The notes beneath the pieces were generated by a model that saw nothing but the letters and a program-made list of their open reading frames with translations, had not been told where the DNA came from and did not search any database. The translations under genes and the position numbers were made by a program. From Chloroflexota bacterium (lineage in GTDB: Bacteria > Chloroflexota > Anaerolineae > Anaerolineales > Villigracilaceae), in assembly GCA_016234535.1 (NCBI GenBank), contig JACRBH010000245.1, forward strand, positions 1 through 64,000: a DNA stretch of 64,000 bases, read 5' to 3'. Positions within the stretch are counted from its first letter, which is position 1, and each line of letters starts with the position of its first letter. Of the stretch, positions 45,617 to 55,104 are shown one piece after another.

Positions 45617-48001
45617 ATGGAAATCAAAGATTATCTTACAATGGCCCGTCGCTGGGCCTGGCTGCTGGTCACAGGATTGATCCTGGGAGCGGTGGGTGGT
45701 TTTCTAGGCAGTATCTTTCAAACGCCGGTTTATCAGGCCTCCACGCGTGTTCTCGTTTTGCGCGCCTCGCAAGCTGATAAGAACACCGATACTTATCTCA
45801 GCGATCAACAGTTGGTGCAGACTTACATCCAGCTGCTGACAACGCGCCCCGTGTTGGAGGGAGCGTCTAATTTGCTTGGGTACAGTGTCAGTCCATCCCA
45901 GATCACTGTTGGGCAGATCAGCACCATGCAGGCCATTAAATTAACAGTTGAGGATGCCGATCCGCAGCGTGCCGCAGATATTGCGAATACTTTGGTGCAG
46001 GTGTTGATCCAGCAGAACGAAGCGATCCAGACCGGGCGCTATACCCTGACCGAGCAAAGCATTCAGGCGCAGATCACACAGGTCGAAAATCAGATAGCCC
46101 AAATGGGGACCGAGATCGAGAATGTTTCCACGGAAACGGTCCAGCAGCAATTGATGCAGGTGGAAGCGCAGATCGCGACCATGCAGGCCGAGGTGACTCA
46201 GCTTGAAAATGATATTCGGGCGCTTACGCCTTCCACGACTACGAACGAACAGCAGTTCCTTACGAACGAGCAGCAGACTTTGCTTTCTGAGAAGGAAGCG
46301 CGTCTGAATCAGATCAAGCCCGTGCTTTCGCTCTCCCAACAAATTTACACAGATCTCGTAGTCTTGGGCAAGCCCTCCCAAACAGAGGATGGCACAAGCC
46401 GTCTCTCGCAATTGCAAACCACGTTGAAACTTTATCAAGAGATTTATATCAATTTATTAAATAACCTGGAAGCGATTCGCCTGGCGCGTTTGCAGAATAC
46501 CCCAAACGTAGTGTCGATTGAAGCTGCAATCGTACCGGTGAAGCCTGTCCGCCCCAAGCCTGTAACGAATACCGGTCTGGCCGCTGTGGTTGGGTTGATG
46601 CTGGCAGGCGGGGTTGCGTTTCTGATCGAGTACCTGGACGATACCGTCCGTACGCCTGAGGATGTTGAACGTATTCTAAAACTGCCGATCATTGGCTACA
46701 TAGGAGATATTAGCATTAGCAAAGGCGAGGCTGTGGATATGCATGTTCTCAAGCATCCGCGCTCGCCGGTCTCCGAGGCGTTCCGGTCATTGCGCACGAA
46801 TTTGGAATTCACGAACGTTGATCGGTCTTTGAATAAGATTCTTGTTGCCAGTTCTGGGCCGGGTGAAGGAAAAAGCACAATCGCCTCGAATCTGGCGGCG
46901 ATCATTGCACAGGGCGGTAAGAGAGTGCTCTTGATCGATGCAGATATGCGCCGCCCGCGCATCCATTCCATTTTTGAGATTTCAAACCGTGTGGGATTGA
47001 GCACCCTGTTTCGCGGCAATATGACCGTACGTTCTGCAATGCGCCCGGTTGGAGGGATGAATAATATTTTTATTATTCCCAGTGGCAGCCCGCCTCCCAA
47101 CCCGACTGAATTATTATCATCTGCGCGCATGGATCAAATATTGCTGGAGGCCAGCCGCGAGGTGGATGTGGTTATTATAGACAGCCCCCCGTCCATTGTT
47201 GCGGATTATCAGGTACTATCTACGAAGGTGGATGGGGTACTCCTGGTGATACAACCCGGAAATACTCACGCAGAGGCTGCATCTGCCATGCTGGAGCAGT
47301 TGGGACGGGTCAACTCCTATACACTTGGGGTTGTATTGAACAAAATCCCGCGCAATAGTCATTTTTATGGCGGGTATCATTATTATTCCGGCTACTCGAA
47401 AAACGGAGGATACTATTATCAAGCGGAGGGGCCTGCCCAGCCGCAAGCGCCGGCAGAGGATCAACCCGTTCGGCCGTTACCGCCCACTGAACCGTATCAA
47501 CCTTACCCTGCGCGATCCATAACCCATACCGATGCGTTTCCCGTTGAGCTAATACAGCCTGAGGAAGTGCAGCCGATCAAACCTCACCCAAAGATTGAGA
47601 TTCGAACCGAGGATGCCCAGCCGGTTATGTCCCAACCAAAAGTGGAAGTTCGAACTGAAGAATCGCAGCCAGCCAGGCCCCAGCCAAAAGTGGAGGTTCA
47701 ACCTGTCGAACCATTGCCAAAGGTTGAGCCCCAGCCTGTGGAATTTCCCAAACCGCAGCGGGATGTTCTGGCGGAAATGTATAACGCGATGCAGAGCCAG
47801 GCGCGTGTGAACATGGCAATGCCTTCCCAGGATATTCCTGCATCCCGGGAAGTCCCCACCCAGCCGGGGCAGCCCAAAAAGGATTTCCTGCCTGGCGTAA
47901 CACCCAAATATTCCATCGGAAAATATCAATTGGACTACACCTTTACTGAAAATGAATTTGGGAAGGATGATGAGTATCAGATAGACCATACCGGAGATTA
48001 A
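45617..48001 (+). CDS. Wzc-like chain-length regulator and tyrosine kinase (copy 2)
   Basis: Starting at ATG 45617 (AAAGGA upstream; a TTG at 45596 is less likely), it has 794 residues. Its first 590 parallel copy 1: Wzz domain between spans at about 13-33 and 321-338, coiled coil, Walker A SGPGEGKST (413-421), LLIDADMRRPR and VVIIDSPPS. The Tyr cluster HFYGGYHYYSGYSKNGGYYY is followed by a further 200 residues rich in Pro, Glu and Gln with repeats of the type QPKVEVRTEESQPARP. Kinases of this group normally stop soon after the Tyr cluster. It pairs with the phosphatase 7 bp downstream. Confidence 0.9.
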   Translation: MEIKDYLTMARRWAWLLVTGLILGAVGGFLGSIFQTPVYQASTRVLVLRASQADKNTDTYLSDQQLVQTYIQLLTTRPVLEGASNLLGYSVSPSQITVGQISTMQAIKLTVEDADPQRAADIANTLVQVLIQQNEAIQTGRYTLTEQSIQAQITQVENQIAQMGTEIENVSTETVQQQLMQVEAQIATMQAEVTQLENDIRALTPSTTTNEQQFLTNEQQTLLSEKEARLNQIKPVLSLSQQIYTDLVVLGKPSQTEDGTSRLSQLQTTLKLYQEIYINLLNNLEAIRLARLQNTPNVVSIEAAIVPVKPVRPKPVTNTGLAAVVGLMLAGGVAFLIEYLDDTVRTPEDVERILKLPIIGYIGDISISKGEAVDMHVLKHPRSPVSEAFRSLRTNLEFTNVDRSLNKILVASSGPGEGKSTIASNLAAIIAQGGKRVLLIDADMRRPRIHSIFEISNRVGLSTLFRGNMTVRSAMRPVGGMNNIFIIPSGSPPPNPTELLSSARMDQILLEASREVDVVIIDSPPSIVADYQVLSTKVDGVLLVIQPGNTHAEAASAMLEQLGRVNSYTLGVVLNKIPRNSHFYGGYHYYSGYSKNGGYYYQAEGPAQPQAPAEDQPVRPLPPTEPYQPYPARSITHTDAFPVELIQPEEVQPIKPHPKIEIRTEDAQPVMSQPKVEVRTEESQPARPQPKVEVQPVEPLPKVEPQPVEFPKPQRDVLAEMYNAMQSQARVNMAMPSQDIPASREVPTQPGQPKKDFLPGVTPKYSIGKYQLDYTFTENEFGKDDEYQIDHTGD

Positions 48002-48008
48002 AAGATAC

Positions 48009-48488
48009 ATGGTTTCAGTGTTGTTTATTTGTACAGGCAATCAATATCGTTCACCCATCGCAGCGGCCGCATTTCTTGAATTATTAATCCGCGATGGGTT
48101 GGCGGCACACTGGCGTGTGGGTAGTGCTGGAACATGGACTTCTTCGGGACGGCAGGCTCCGCACGAGGCGCTTGAGCTGGCGCGTTCGTTTGGGATTAGC
48201 ATTGATGGGCACGTTACGCGTATGCTGTACGCGGGTATGCTTGAGGATGCGGATTTGGTCCTGGTCATGGAAAAAGGGCATCAAGAATCCATTCAATATG
48301 AATTCCCGTTTGCAAGCGGGAAGGTGCATTTGCTTTCACAGGTGCTGGAGGGATACGACTATGATATTCCAGACCCAATGGCGGCGGGGCGTGAGGCACG
48401 GGAGATCATCGGCGACCTGGTGGAGATGATCCGCTTGGGCTACGAAAATATCTATAGGATCGCTGAATCAATCCAAAGACCGTTTTGA
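48009..48488 (+). CDS. Low-molecular-weight protein tyrosine phosphatase (copy 2)
   Basis: A 159-residue phosphatase with P-loop CTGNQYRS (8-15) and acid loop YDIPDPMA. It follows the kinase gene by 7 bp, so the two are surely co-transcribed and likely work on each other. It differs clearly from copy 1 (34503), so the two modules are not a recent duplication. Confidence 0.92.
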   Translation: MVSVLFICTGNQYRSPIAAAAFLELLIRDGLAAHWRVGSAGTWTSSGRQAPHEALELARSFGISIDGHVTRMLYAGMLEDADLVLVMEKGHQESIQYEFPFASGKVHLLSQVLEGYDYDIPDPMAAGREAREIIGDLVEMIRLGYENIYRIAESIQRPF

Positions 48489-48674
48489 CCGTGCCTGTCG
48501 GGAAGATACAGAATAAACGAGAAAACGAATATGCGTATATCATGCGCTTCTTCGTAATCCATCACGGATATTTTGTATGCGTTGTGCCCAATTTTGATGG
48601 TTTTTTCTGCGCCCTACCCAAAACCATCACAATCTGATAATATACAAGCCGCACGCCGAACCACTTACATCAAG

Positions 48675-48701
48675 CCCTCGGCCTTCCCGTCGGGGGTTTT
48701 T
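48675..48701 (+). terminator. Probable intrinsic terminator
   Basis: ccctcg (48675-48680) pairs with cgggggg-side bases 48691-48696 (one T-G wobble), 10-nt loop, then TTTTTG. It falls between the phosphatase stop and the typA promoter. Confidence 0.5.
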
Positions 48702-48746
48702 GTGTGTGTAAGTCTTTCCCTGTTTAGAATGGAAGATGACAAATTA

Positions 48747-48776
48747 TTGTGATCTTATCTTCCTTATCGATAATAT
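48747..48776 (+). promoter_or_regulatory. Candidate promoter of typA
   Basis: TTGTGA (48747-48752) and TAATAT (48771-48776) with an 18-bp spacer, 32 bp before the chosen start. It is the best sigma-70-like match I found in the window. Confidence 0.45.
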
Positions 48777-48807
48777 TCAAACCAACCGACCCTGTAAAGA
48801 GAATCCT

Positions 48808-50664
48808 ATGCTAATCGAACGAACTGACCTCCGTAATATCGCCATCATCGCTCACGTTGATCATGGCAAAACCACCCTGGTGGATGGACTGCTTGGACAA
48901 TCCCATACCTTCCGTGAAAACCAGCACGTCGAGGAACGCGTCATGGATTCCAACGATCTCGAACGCGAACGCGGCATAACCATCCTCGCCAAGAATACCG
49001 CCATTTCGCTCATTGACCCTGTCACCAAGAAACCCATCAAGATCAACATCGTGGATACTCCCGGCCATGCCGATTTCGGCGGGGAAGTGGAACGCGTCAT
49101 GAATATGGTGGACGGCGTTCTTCTGCTGGTGGATGCGGCTGAGGGTCCAATGCCCCAGACGCGCTTCGTGTTGAAGAAGGCGCTTGAAATGGGACACAAG
49201 GCCATCGTTGTCATCAATAAAGTGGACCGCAAGGATGCGGAACCCGCCCGCGTGCTCAATGAAACCTTTGACCTGTTTATCGAACTGGGTGCCAGTGAGG
49301 AGCAGGCGGATTTTCCCGTTATCTATGCTCAGGCGACTGCTGGAAAGGCGGGTCTTTCTCCTGACCTCGGGGCTGATCTGCAGCCTTTATTTGATGTGAT
49401 CATCAAGCATATTCCCGCTCCCAAAGTTGACCCTGATGCGCCTTTGCAATTGCTCGTCACCATGCTTGGCTATGATGATTATCGTGGTGTGACTGCCATT
49501 GGCCGCGTTTTTGCAGGCACGATCAAGGCCGGGCAAAAACTGGCGCGCATGAAACTGGATGGAAGCATTCTCCCTGAAAGCGCTCGTTACCTTTACAGTT
49601 TCAAAGGCTTGAATAAGATCGAAATTGACGAGGTCATTGCAGGCGATATTATTTCACTGGCTGGTCTCGAAGGCATTGCCATCGGTGAGACGCTTGCCGA
49701 CCCGGCCAACCCCATCGCGCTGCCAACCATCAAAGTGGAGGAGCCAACCGTCCGCATGACCTTTGGTGTGAACACATCCCCGTTCACCGGCAAGGAAGGT
49801 ACGTGGAGCACATCCCGTAAATTGCGCGAACGCTTGTTTGACGAACTGCGCACCAATGTTTCATTGCGAGTAGAAGAAACCGAATCGGCTGAAAACTTTT
49901 TGGTCTCCGGTCGCGGTGAATTGCATCTGGGTATTTTGATCGAAACCATGCGCCGTGAAGGATATGAATTCCAGGTCTCAAGACCGGAAGTGATTTATCA
50001 CAAGGCGGATGATGGTGTTTTGCTCGAACCGTTTGAAGAAGTGCATGTCGAGACCAGTAATGAAACTGTCGGTGTTGTCGTGGAAATGCTTGGGAGCAGG
50101 CGCGGCAAAATGACCGAGATGCATGATGCAGGTCAGGGCATGACGCGCATTGTGTACATCGTCCCGACCCGCGGCTTGCTCGGCTTCCGTTATCAGTTCC
50201 TCACATCCACGCGCGGCGAGGGAGTTATGCACACGATCTTTAACGGCTACGATGAATTGGCCGGGCCGATCACATCCCGCACAAAGGGTTCCATTGTTGC
50301 ATGGGAGGCAGGCACCACAACCGCTTACGCGCTCAAGACCGCAGAGGATCGTGGACAATTATTTGTAGGCCCCGGTGTTTCCGTCTATGAAGGCATGGTG
50401 GTGGGTGAGAACGCGCGCGGCGGTGACTTGGCCGTCAACGTCTGCAAAAAGAAACATTTGACCAACATGCGCGCGTCCGGCGGCGATATGGAAATCCGCC
50501 TCGTGCCGCCCCGACAGATGTCTCTGGACGAAGCGATCGAATATCTCTCTGACGATGAACTGCTCGAAGTAACGCCAGAGTCCTTCCGCATTCGCAAGCG
50601 CATTTTGTCGACAGATGAACGCGGCAAGCAGACCAAGAAAACCAAAGAGCAGCTCGAAGCATAG
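48808..50664 (+). CDS. typA: Ribosome-associated GTPase TypA/BipA
   Basis: From ATG 48808 the protein is 618 residues, matching the family; an open frame to 48736 would place the start inside the likely promoter. It has G1 AHVDHGKTT (15-23), switch [18 protein letters not shown]4 NKVD, an EF-Tu-like domain 2, then EF-G-like domains and the BipA-specific C-terminus ([17 protein letters not shown] and [10 protein letters not shown]). It is a translational GTPase acting on the ribosome in assembly and stress or cold adaptation. It is a housekeeping gene that ends the polysaccharide block. Confidence 0.97.
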   Translation: MLIERTDLRNIAIIAHVDHGKTTLVDGLLGQSHTFRENQHVEERVMDSNDLERERGITILAKNTAISLIDPVTKKPIKINIVDTPGHADFGGEVERVMNMVDGVLLLVDAAEGPMPQTRFVLKKALEMGHKAIVVINKVDRKDAEPARVLNETFDLFIELGASEEQADFPVIYAQATAGKAGLSPDLGADLQPLFDVIIKHIPAPKVDPDAPLQLLVTMLGYDDYRGVTAIGRVFAGTIKAGQKLARMKLDGSILPESARYLYSFKGLNKIEIDEVIAGDIISLAGLEGIAIGETLADPANPIALPTIKVEEPTVRMTFGVNTSPFTGKEGTWSTSRKLRERLFDELRTNVSLRVEETESAENFLVSGRGELHLGILIETMRREGYEFQVSRPEVIYHKADDGVLLEPFEEVHVETSNETVGVVVEMLGSRRGKMTEMHDAGQGMTRIVYIVPTRGLLGFRYQFLTSTRGEGVMHTIFNGYDELAGPITSRTKGSIVAWEAGTTTAYALKTAEDRGQLFVGPGVSVYEGMVVGENARGGDLAVNVCKKKHLTNMRASGGDMEIRLVPPRQMSLDEAIEYLSDDELLEVTPESFRIRKRILSTDERGKQTKKTKEQLEA

Positions 50665-50672
50665 AATAAAAA

Positions 50673-50706
50673 AATCCCGATGTCCAAAGACATCGGGATT
50701 TTTTTA
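50673..50706. terminator. Strong bidirectional terminator
   Basis: aatcccgatgtc (50673-50684) and gacatcgggatt (50689-50700) are perfect 12-bp arms around caaa, with T-runs on one strand and A-runs before the stem. It serves typA on the + strand and the lipoprotein gene ending at 50725 on the minus strand. Confidence 0.93.
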
Positions 50707-50724
50707 TTCTTTTGATGATCTTTT

Positions 50725-51495
50725 TTACGGACAGGTAATGCTTGCAACAGAACTCAGCGTCTCACCGATCTCGTTGTAGGCCTGGATTTGATAGCTGACC
50801 GTCTGCCCGGTATTCAAAGCGATGGTCTCGGTAAAATTTGTGGAATTGGCAGGCAGGTCGATTACGAGTTCGCTATTTCGAAAGATACGATACCCGGTTT
50901 CGTTGTTCGCTTTATCATTCCAGGTCAGCGTAATGTCGGCTGACCCCGGGCCGTAGCAGTAGAAAGTCCAGCCGTTCTTGGGGAATGTCGGTGCCTCAGG
51001 CTTGGCTCCTTCCGGTGTGGGAGGAGCGGTGACAGTTGGCACAGCCGCAATATTTCCCGACGGCGTGGCAAATTCGCCGGATAACCAGCAATCGCCCAAC
51101 TGCGATTTCACCACCCAGTAATTTGGCGGCAGGAATCCGATGATTTGCACCTGCTGGTTTGGCAGCAATTGTGCGATCACCTGGTACGATTTATTTGGAC
51201 CGCTGCGGCAATTGATGACGTCTCCAACGTTTGCCATCGGCGTTTCCAGTGATGACGGTGTCGATGTCAATGTAGTCGAAATCGTTGGCGTGATCATGGC
51301 TGGCGTTGCGCCTTCAACGATGACAATTGGCGTGCTGGCGGTCGGGCTTGCCAGAGGTGTGGTGAGCGCAGATTGGACAGTCATCGCGGCGGAAGTCATG
51401 ATCTGTTCCTGCGTGTCTGCGCGATCTTCTGGAAGATTGCACGATGCCAGGATCAGTCCCGCCACAAGCATATACACAAATATGGATTTTTTCAC
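50725..51495 (-). CDS. Lipoprotein with SH3-like and fibronectin type III domains
   Basis: A GTG start overlaps the upstream gene's stop (GTGA). The signal peptide ends in lipobox LILASC with Cys19. After a Thr/Pro/Ser linker comes an SH3b-like domain with INCRSGPNKSYQVIAQL (about 94-110), then a second linker and a C-terminal FnIII-like domain with ITLTWNDKANNETGYRIFRN (about 190-209). Total 256 residues. It is exported and lipid-anchored, and likely binds a surface ligand. It is the last gene of the minus-strand block; no link to tyrosine breakdown is evident. Confidence 0.8.
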   Translation of the reverse strand: MKKSIFVYMLVAGLILASCNLPEDRADTQEQIMTSAAMTVQSALTTPLASPTASTPIVIVEGATPAMITPTISTTLTSTPSSLETPMANVGDVINCRSGPNKSYQVIAQLLPNQQVQIIGFLPPNYWVVKSQLGDCWLSGEFATPSGNIAAVPTVTAPPTPEGAKPEAPTFPKNGWTFYCYGPGSADITLTWNDKANNETGYRIFRNSELVIDLPANSTNFTETIALNTGQTVSYQIQAYNEIGETLSSVASITCP

Positions 51496-52124
51496 TTCAA
51501 CTCTCCCGGAATATATTTTGGACGTTCCATCTCGATGATGTCAGTAACGCGACAATACCCGCTTCCCATCAGGCGACCGATGGGCTTGAGCGCTGTCAAA
51601 TTGATTTTATCTTCCCCGAGCATGACTCCATCATCCGCGTGGATGCGAAGTATCGTCCCGATCACAATCGAACCGCCGCCCGGGTCATTCCCGATCTCGA
51701 TGATCTCTCGCACCCTGCATTCAAAATGGATCGGGCTTTCCGCCACACGCGGAGGTTTGACTGCGACTGACGGCGCAAGAGTCAAACCTGCATAATCGAA
51801 TTCGTTGAATTCCCCCGGCGCTTCGATGGAGGAGGCATTCATGGCGTTCAACAAATCTTCCGTGACGATGTTGACCACAAACTCATTTGTCGCGCGGACG
51901 TTGTTCAATGTGTCTTTTGTCTTTCCGTCAAGGCTGCGAATCATTGGGCAAAATAAAACGGTCGGCGGGTTGGAACAGACTACGTTGAAGAAGGAGAACG
52001 GGGCCAGGTTCGGGCGGCCGCTCATGTCAATGGACGAGATCCAACCTATCGGTCGGGGAAGGACCGAGCCGGTCAATATCTTATAGATGGATTGATGCGG
52101 GAGGGTTGTCGGGTTGAGTTCCAT
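51492..52124 (-). CDS. Flavin-reductase-like (FMN-binding) protein
   Basis: I set the start at 52124 (GGGAGA about 9 nt upstream) rather than 52148, giving 210 residues. The protein has PRPIGWISSIDMSGRPNLAP and FSFFNVVCSNPPTVLFC, the FMN-binding core of the flavin reductase-like family (PF01613), and later FVVNIV and HFECRV. Members either supply reduced flavin or act as flavoproteins. Placed just after hmgA, it may serve aromatic catabolism; that is inference from position. Confidence 0.82.
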   Translation of the reverse strand: MELNPTTLPHQSIYKILTGSVLPRPIGWISSIDMSGRPNLAPFSFFNVVCSNPPTVLFCPMIRSLDGKTKDTLNNVRATNEFVVNIVTEDLLNAMNASSIEAPGEFNEFDYAGLTLAPSVAVKPPRVAESPIHFECRVREIIEIGNDPGGGSIVIGTILRIHADDGVMLGEDKINLTALKPIGRLMGSGYCRVTDIIEMERPKYIPGELK

Positions 52125-52172
52125 AATCCAGTTTTCTCCCCTTTCCATTTAGGAGAGGGGCAGGGGTGAAGT

Positions 52173-53336
52173 TTACTCCCCGTCGCCTTCCAGCCAGGTG
52201 GACATATACTCGGGCTTTTCCATTTCAACGGCATGTTTTGTAAGATTCAATGGGTGGAAGGTATCCACCATCACGGCCAGTTCCTTTGTTTCGGTCTTGC
52301 CGATGCTGGCTTCCGTCATACCGGGCTGCGGGCCGTGAGACAGGCCAAACGGATGCAGGCTGATGTCGCTGCGGTCAATGCCTTTGCGGCTCATGAAATT
52401 TCCCTCGGCGTAATACAGCACTTCATCCGATTGAATGTTGGAATGGTTGTACGGTGCGGGGATGCCTTCCGGGTGGTAATCAAAAAGGCGCGGTACGAAG
52501 GAACACACCACAAAGTTGTGACCGTCGAAGGTTTGATGGATGGGCGGCGGCATGTGCAGGCGGCCCGTGATGGGTTCGAAATCCTCGATGTTGAATATCC
52601 ACGGGTAGAGATAGCCGTCCCAGCCGATGACATCGTGCGGATGATAATCCAGGATGTGACGCGACAAACGATCCCGCACTTTGACGCGAACTTCGAACTC
52701 GCCGCGTTCGGTGTGTGTTTCCAATTCCTGCGGGACTCGGATATCACGCTCGCAATAGGGCGAATGTTCGAGCAGTTGGCCGTACTCATTGCGATAACGT
52801 TTGGGCGGCTGTAGCTGGCTGGGGTTTTCAATGGTGAAGAATTTACTTTTCTCGTTCAAAATCATTTGCCATGTGACGCCGAAGGGGATCACGATGTAAT
52901 CCCCTTTGCGGAAGGGCAGATTGCCGAATTGAGATTTAAGCGTCCCGCCGCCTTCATGCACAAACCATGTTTCATAGGCCTGTGAGTTGCGATAAAAATA
53001 GCCCATGCTGTTTTGGGATCGTGAGACGCTGAGGATGACGTCACTATTGCCGAGGAGTGGAATCCGCGCGGTGACAGGATCAGGCCCGAGCGGAGTCTGA
53101 GCGGTCTTGAAGGCGCGGTGACGGATCGGGCCAAAGTCCACGTATTCAGGGCGGGCCGATCCAAGGTCATCTGTCGTCTTGATGCGCGGCGGCAGAAAGT
53201 GATGATAGAGAATGGATTGTATGGAAGAGAAACCTTCCAGCCCCATGACTTCTTCGCGGTAAAGCCTGCCATCCGATTTTTTGAATTGCGTATGACGCTT
53301 GTGGGGAATGTTGCCGAGTTTATGATAAAAGGGCAT
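52173..53336 (-). CDS. hmgA: Homogentisate 1,2-dioxygenase
   Basis: The enzyme opens the ring of homogentisate to maleylacetoacetate in tyrosine breakdown. ATG 53336 has AAGGAG 7 nt upstream. The 387-residue protein is shorter than the roughly 430-residue Pseudomonas or human type but keeps the cupin core. Likely Fe ligands are His298 and Glu305 in NHSNIQSDEVLYY and His334 in LSHGPQPG. IGWDGYLYPWIFNIEDFEP is a strong family match. It lies in a minus-strand block with hpd and a FAH-like gene. Confidence 0.9.
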   Translation of the reverse strand: MPFYHKLGNIPHKRHTQFKKSDGRLYREEVMGLEGFSSIQSILYHHFLPPRIKTTDDLGSARPEYVDFGPIRHRAFKTAQTPLGPDPVTARIPLLGNSDVILSVSRSQNSMGYFYRNSQAYETWFVHEGGGTLKSQFGNLPFRKGDYIVIPFGVTWQMILNEKSKFFTIENPSQLQPPKRYRNEYGQLLEHSPYCERDIRVPQELETHTERGEFEVRVKVRDRLSRHILDYHPHDVIGWDGYLYPWIFNIEDFEPITGRLHMPPPIHQTFDGHNFVVCSFVPRLFDYHPEGIPAPYNHSNIQSDEVLYYAEGNFMSRKGIDRSDISLHPFGLSHGPQPGMTEASIGKTETKELAVMVDTFHPLNLTKHAVEMEKPEYMSTWLEGDGE

Positions 53337-53349
53337 TCTAATCTCCTTT

Positions 53350-53419
53350 GCCACAGAGCCACAGAGAAAACCTTGAGCCTTAAGTGGTTTTCCTCAAAAA
53401 GCTCTGTGTTCTCTGTGGC
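53350..53419 (-). repeat. Imperfect hairpin element upstream of hmgA
   Basis: gccacagag at one end pairs with ctctgtggc at the other, with aaaacc/ggtttt inside. A related 69-bp element lies at 53992-54060, and parts recur at 180-203, 1208-1234 and 1428-1454. It sits just upstream of the hmgA ribosome site and so would be in the 5' leader. Confidence 0.6.
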
Positions 53420-53456
53420 TAATGCGCTCACTTATGTAAGAGGTCAGGTAAAGAGT

Positions 53457-53936
53457 TCACGAGATCAACACGAATGTATTTGGGCCTTTGAGTTTGGATT
53501 GCTTGAACGCGTTTTCTGCATTTTGAAAAATACCTGTAATTGAAAGCGACAGGCCGCCCGGGTGGCTGGTGGCTCCAATGTTAACTGTAAACACAACGGC
53601 GCCAAAATTGGTTTCGAATTTGTTTCTAAAGACCGAAAGCAGCCTTTCGCAAACGGTTTCGGTGCCCGCAAAATTGGTGGCTGGAAGCAGCACCCGGTAT
53701 CCGCTCCCCGCTGCGGATGTTATATCCACTGAGCGGAGATGGGCATTGAGGGCTGAGGTAAAGACTCCTGTTGCGGCGCGCCGTGCATTATCGTTGGAGG
53801 CGCTGGGAGTCATTTCGATCTGGAGCAGGCCGAGTGGAGTGGGGTATCTTATTGACCGCGATATCTCATACTCGGCCAGGACGCGGAATACATCACTGCT
53901 GTATACCTCTTCATCGTGTGAACCTATCTTTCTCAT
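53457..53936 (-). CDS. Degenerate GGDEF-fold protein
   Basis: The 159-residue protein has the outline of a diguanylate cyclase domain: RVLAEYEISRSIRYPTPLGL, then a helix ending SVDITSAAGSGYRVLLPATN, where GSGYR occupies the active loop, then ERLLSVFRNKF and FTVNIGATSHPGG. The GGDEF/GGEEF residues are missing, so no cyclase activity is expected. It may bind nucleotides or act structurally. No receiver or other sensor domain is attached. The ATG has AGG nearby. It lies between lipoprotein and hmgA genes. Confidence 0.65.
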   Translation of the reverse strand: MRKIGSHDEEVYSSDVFRVLAEYEISRSIRYPTPLGLLQIEMTPSASNDNARRAATGVFTSALNAHLRSVDITSAAGSGYRVLLPATNFAGTETVCERLLSVFRNKFETNFGAVVFTVNIGATSHPGGLSLSITGIFQNAENAFKQSKLKGPNTFVLIS

Positions 53937-53991
53937 TTGGCCTCCAAATTAATTGAAGATGATGTCGATTAATGCTCCTGCAATAGTCCTT

Positions 53992-54060
53992 TGCCACGGA
54001 GATCACAGAGAGAAAAGGGGTTTAAGAGGTTCTCCTCAAAAGCCTCTGTGTGCCCTGTGA
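53992..54060 (-). repeat. Imperfect hairpin element, second copy
   Basis: Relative of 53350-53419, with gccacgga, cacagagagaaaa, tctcctcaaaagcctctgtg and ccctgtga. It fills the gap between the lipoprotein at 54104 and the GGDEF-like gene. Confidence 0.55.
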
Positions 54061-54103
54061 CTGCTTATGCTGGATATCAATTTTATCCGTGTTCCCGGAT
54101 TCT

Positions 54104-54970
54104 CTACGGAGATGTAATGGTAATGGATTGAATCAGTTCGTCCAATTGTGTAAGCGGGGGCTGGAACGATTCCGGCCTGGCTGCATTAAGCAGATCGGTG
54201 ACGCCTTGATAATAAGCAGTCATCGCGGCGGCATCCATCGGGTTACTGGGGAAGGGGATGCCGTCGGCCGATACATTTTCTGATGTAGACTGCAATGGCA
54301 GGGAAACGGGAAGGAGGACGGCGACCAGATATTTTCCGTCACTGGTCAGGCCTTCATAATGGTAAAAGCTGTTATTCTTCAGAATCGGGGCGGGAAATTG
54401 CCCGTATTGCGAGATCATGCGGATGCCTGCGCCGCTGTTGAAACTTAGCAATTTGGCCTGGGCTGCATATTCCTGCGCGGCAGCGCCATTGAATGGGACG
54501 GTGGGCAATGTGTCATTCGTGAACGGGCCGGCTGGATTTGCCAGAGTCTCCTGCAAGCGTGCAAGGCTGCTTTCAGCCCATGAATTGACAGAGACATATT
54601 CCTGCATGGGATAAACTCGCAGTAAGGCTTCAAAACTGCCGACAGGTGTGGAGTAATCGGTCAGCTTGAACGAAGCATAAGCTGGCGCAATACTCCATGG
54701 GTCGCTATTGTTTTCATCCGCCGCAGGGACCAGTTCACTGACCGCTCCGCTTGCCAATCCCTCCGGGATTATGAACGAGACGTTTTGGAATGTAACCTCG
54801 ATGATGGCCGGTTGCGGGGTTGGAGTTGGGGCATTTGCAGTCAGTGCCTGAAAAGTGGCTGCCACAACGGTTTTGAGATTTGGCTGGATGACCGCAGGAG
54901 TTGTGTTTGACGAATTGCAGGCAATGACTGCAAACAGAAGGATGAGGGCGGCAATGGATATTGGTTTCAT
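54104..54970 (-). CDS. Lipoprotein, paralogue of the one at 55095
   Basis: A 288-residue exported protein with lipobox FAVIAC (Cys18), then a short Thr/Pro linker and an outer domain containing VSFIIPEGLASGA, YPMQEYVSVN, GAGIRMISQYGQFPAP, YHYEGLTSDGKYLVAVLLP and a C-terminal QLDELIQSITI. Nearly all these blocks recur in order in the neighbour at 55095, so the two are tandem duplicates. I know no function; both may be parts of a surface complex. AAAGGA precedes the ATG. Confidence 0.8.
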   Translation of the reverse strand: MKPISIAALILLFAVIACNSSNTTPAVIQPNLKTVVAATFQALTANAPTPTPQPAIIEVTFQNVSFIIPEGLASGAVSELVPAADENNSDPWSIAPAYASFKLTDYSTPVGSFEALLRVYPMQEYVSVNSWAESSLARLQETLANPAGPFTNDTLPTVPFNGAAAQEYAAQAKLLSFNSGAGIRMISQYGQFPAPILKNNSFYHYEGLTSDGKYLVAVLLPVSLPLQSTSENVSADGIPFPSNPMDAAAMTAYYQGVTDLLNAARPESFQPPLTQLDELIQSITITSP

Positions 54971-54997
54971 GGGATCCTTTAACAGTAATTATTTAAT

Positions 54998-55104
54998 TTC
55001 AGTAAATCACGAATTTGCTCCGGAGCGCGGACTTCAGTCCGCTTTGCCTCTGTAAAATTGCAGACTAAAATCTGCATTCCGCTCAATCTGTGATTTACTG
55101 AATT
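54998..55104. repeat. 107-bp MITE-like element, copy 1
   Basis: Ends ttcagtaaatcac and, inverted, ttcagtaaatcac bound two hairpins: gcggacttcagtccgc and gcagactaaaatctgc. An inverted copy lies at 58452-58558. The right end overlaps the 3' end of the lipoprotein gene at 55095 and supplies its stop codon. Confidence 0.85.

Larger units (their letters stand above)
48489..48807. other. Intergenic region before typA
   Basis: 319 bp. It holds a probable terminator (48675-48701) for the kinase/phosphatase operon and a candidate promoter (48747-48776) for typA. Nothing else is recognised. Confidence 0.6.

Noticed and set aside
48736..48807. Longer typA product starting at 48736
   Set aside because: The extra 24 residues are not part of the BipA family and cover the likely promoter.
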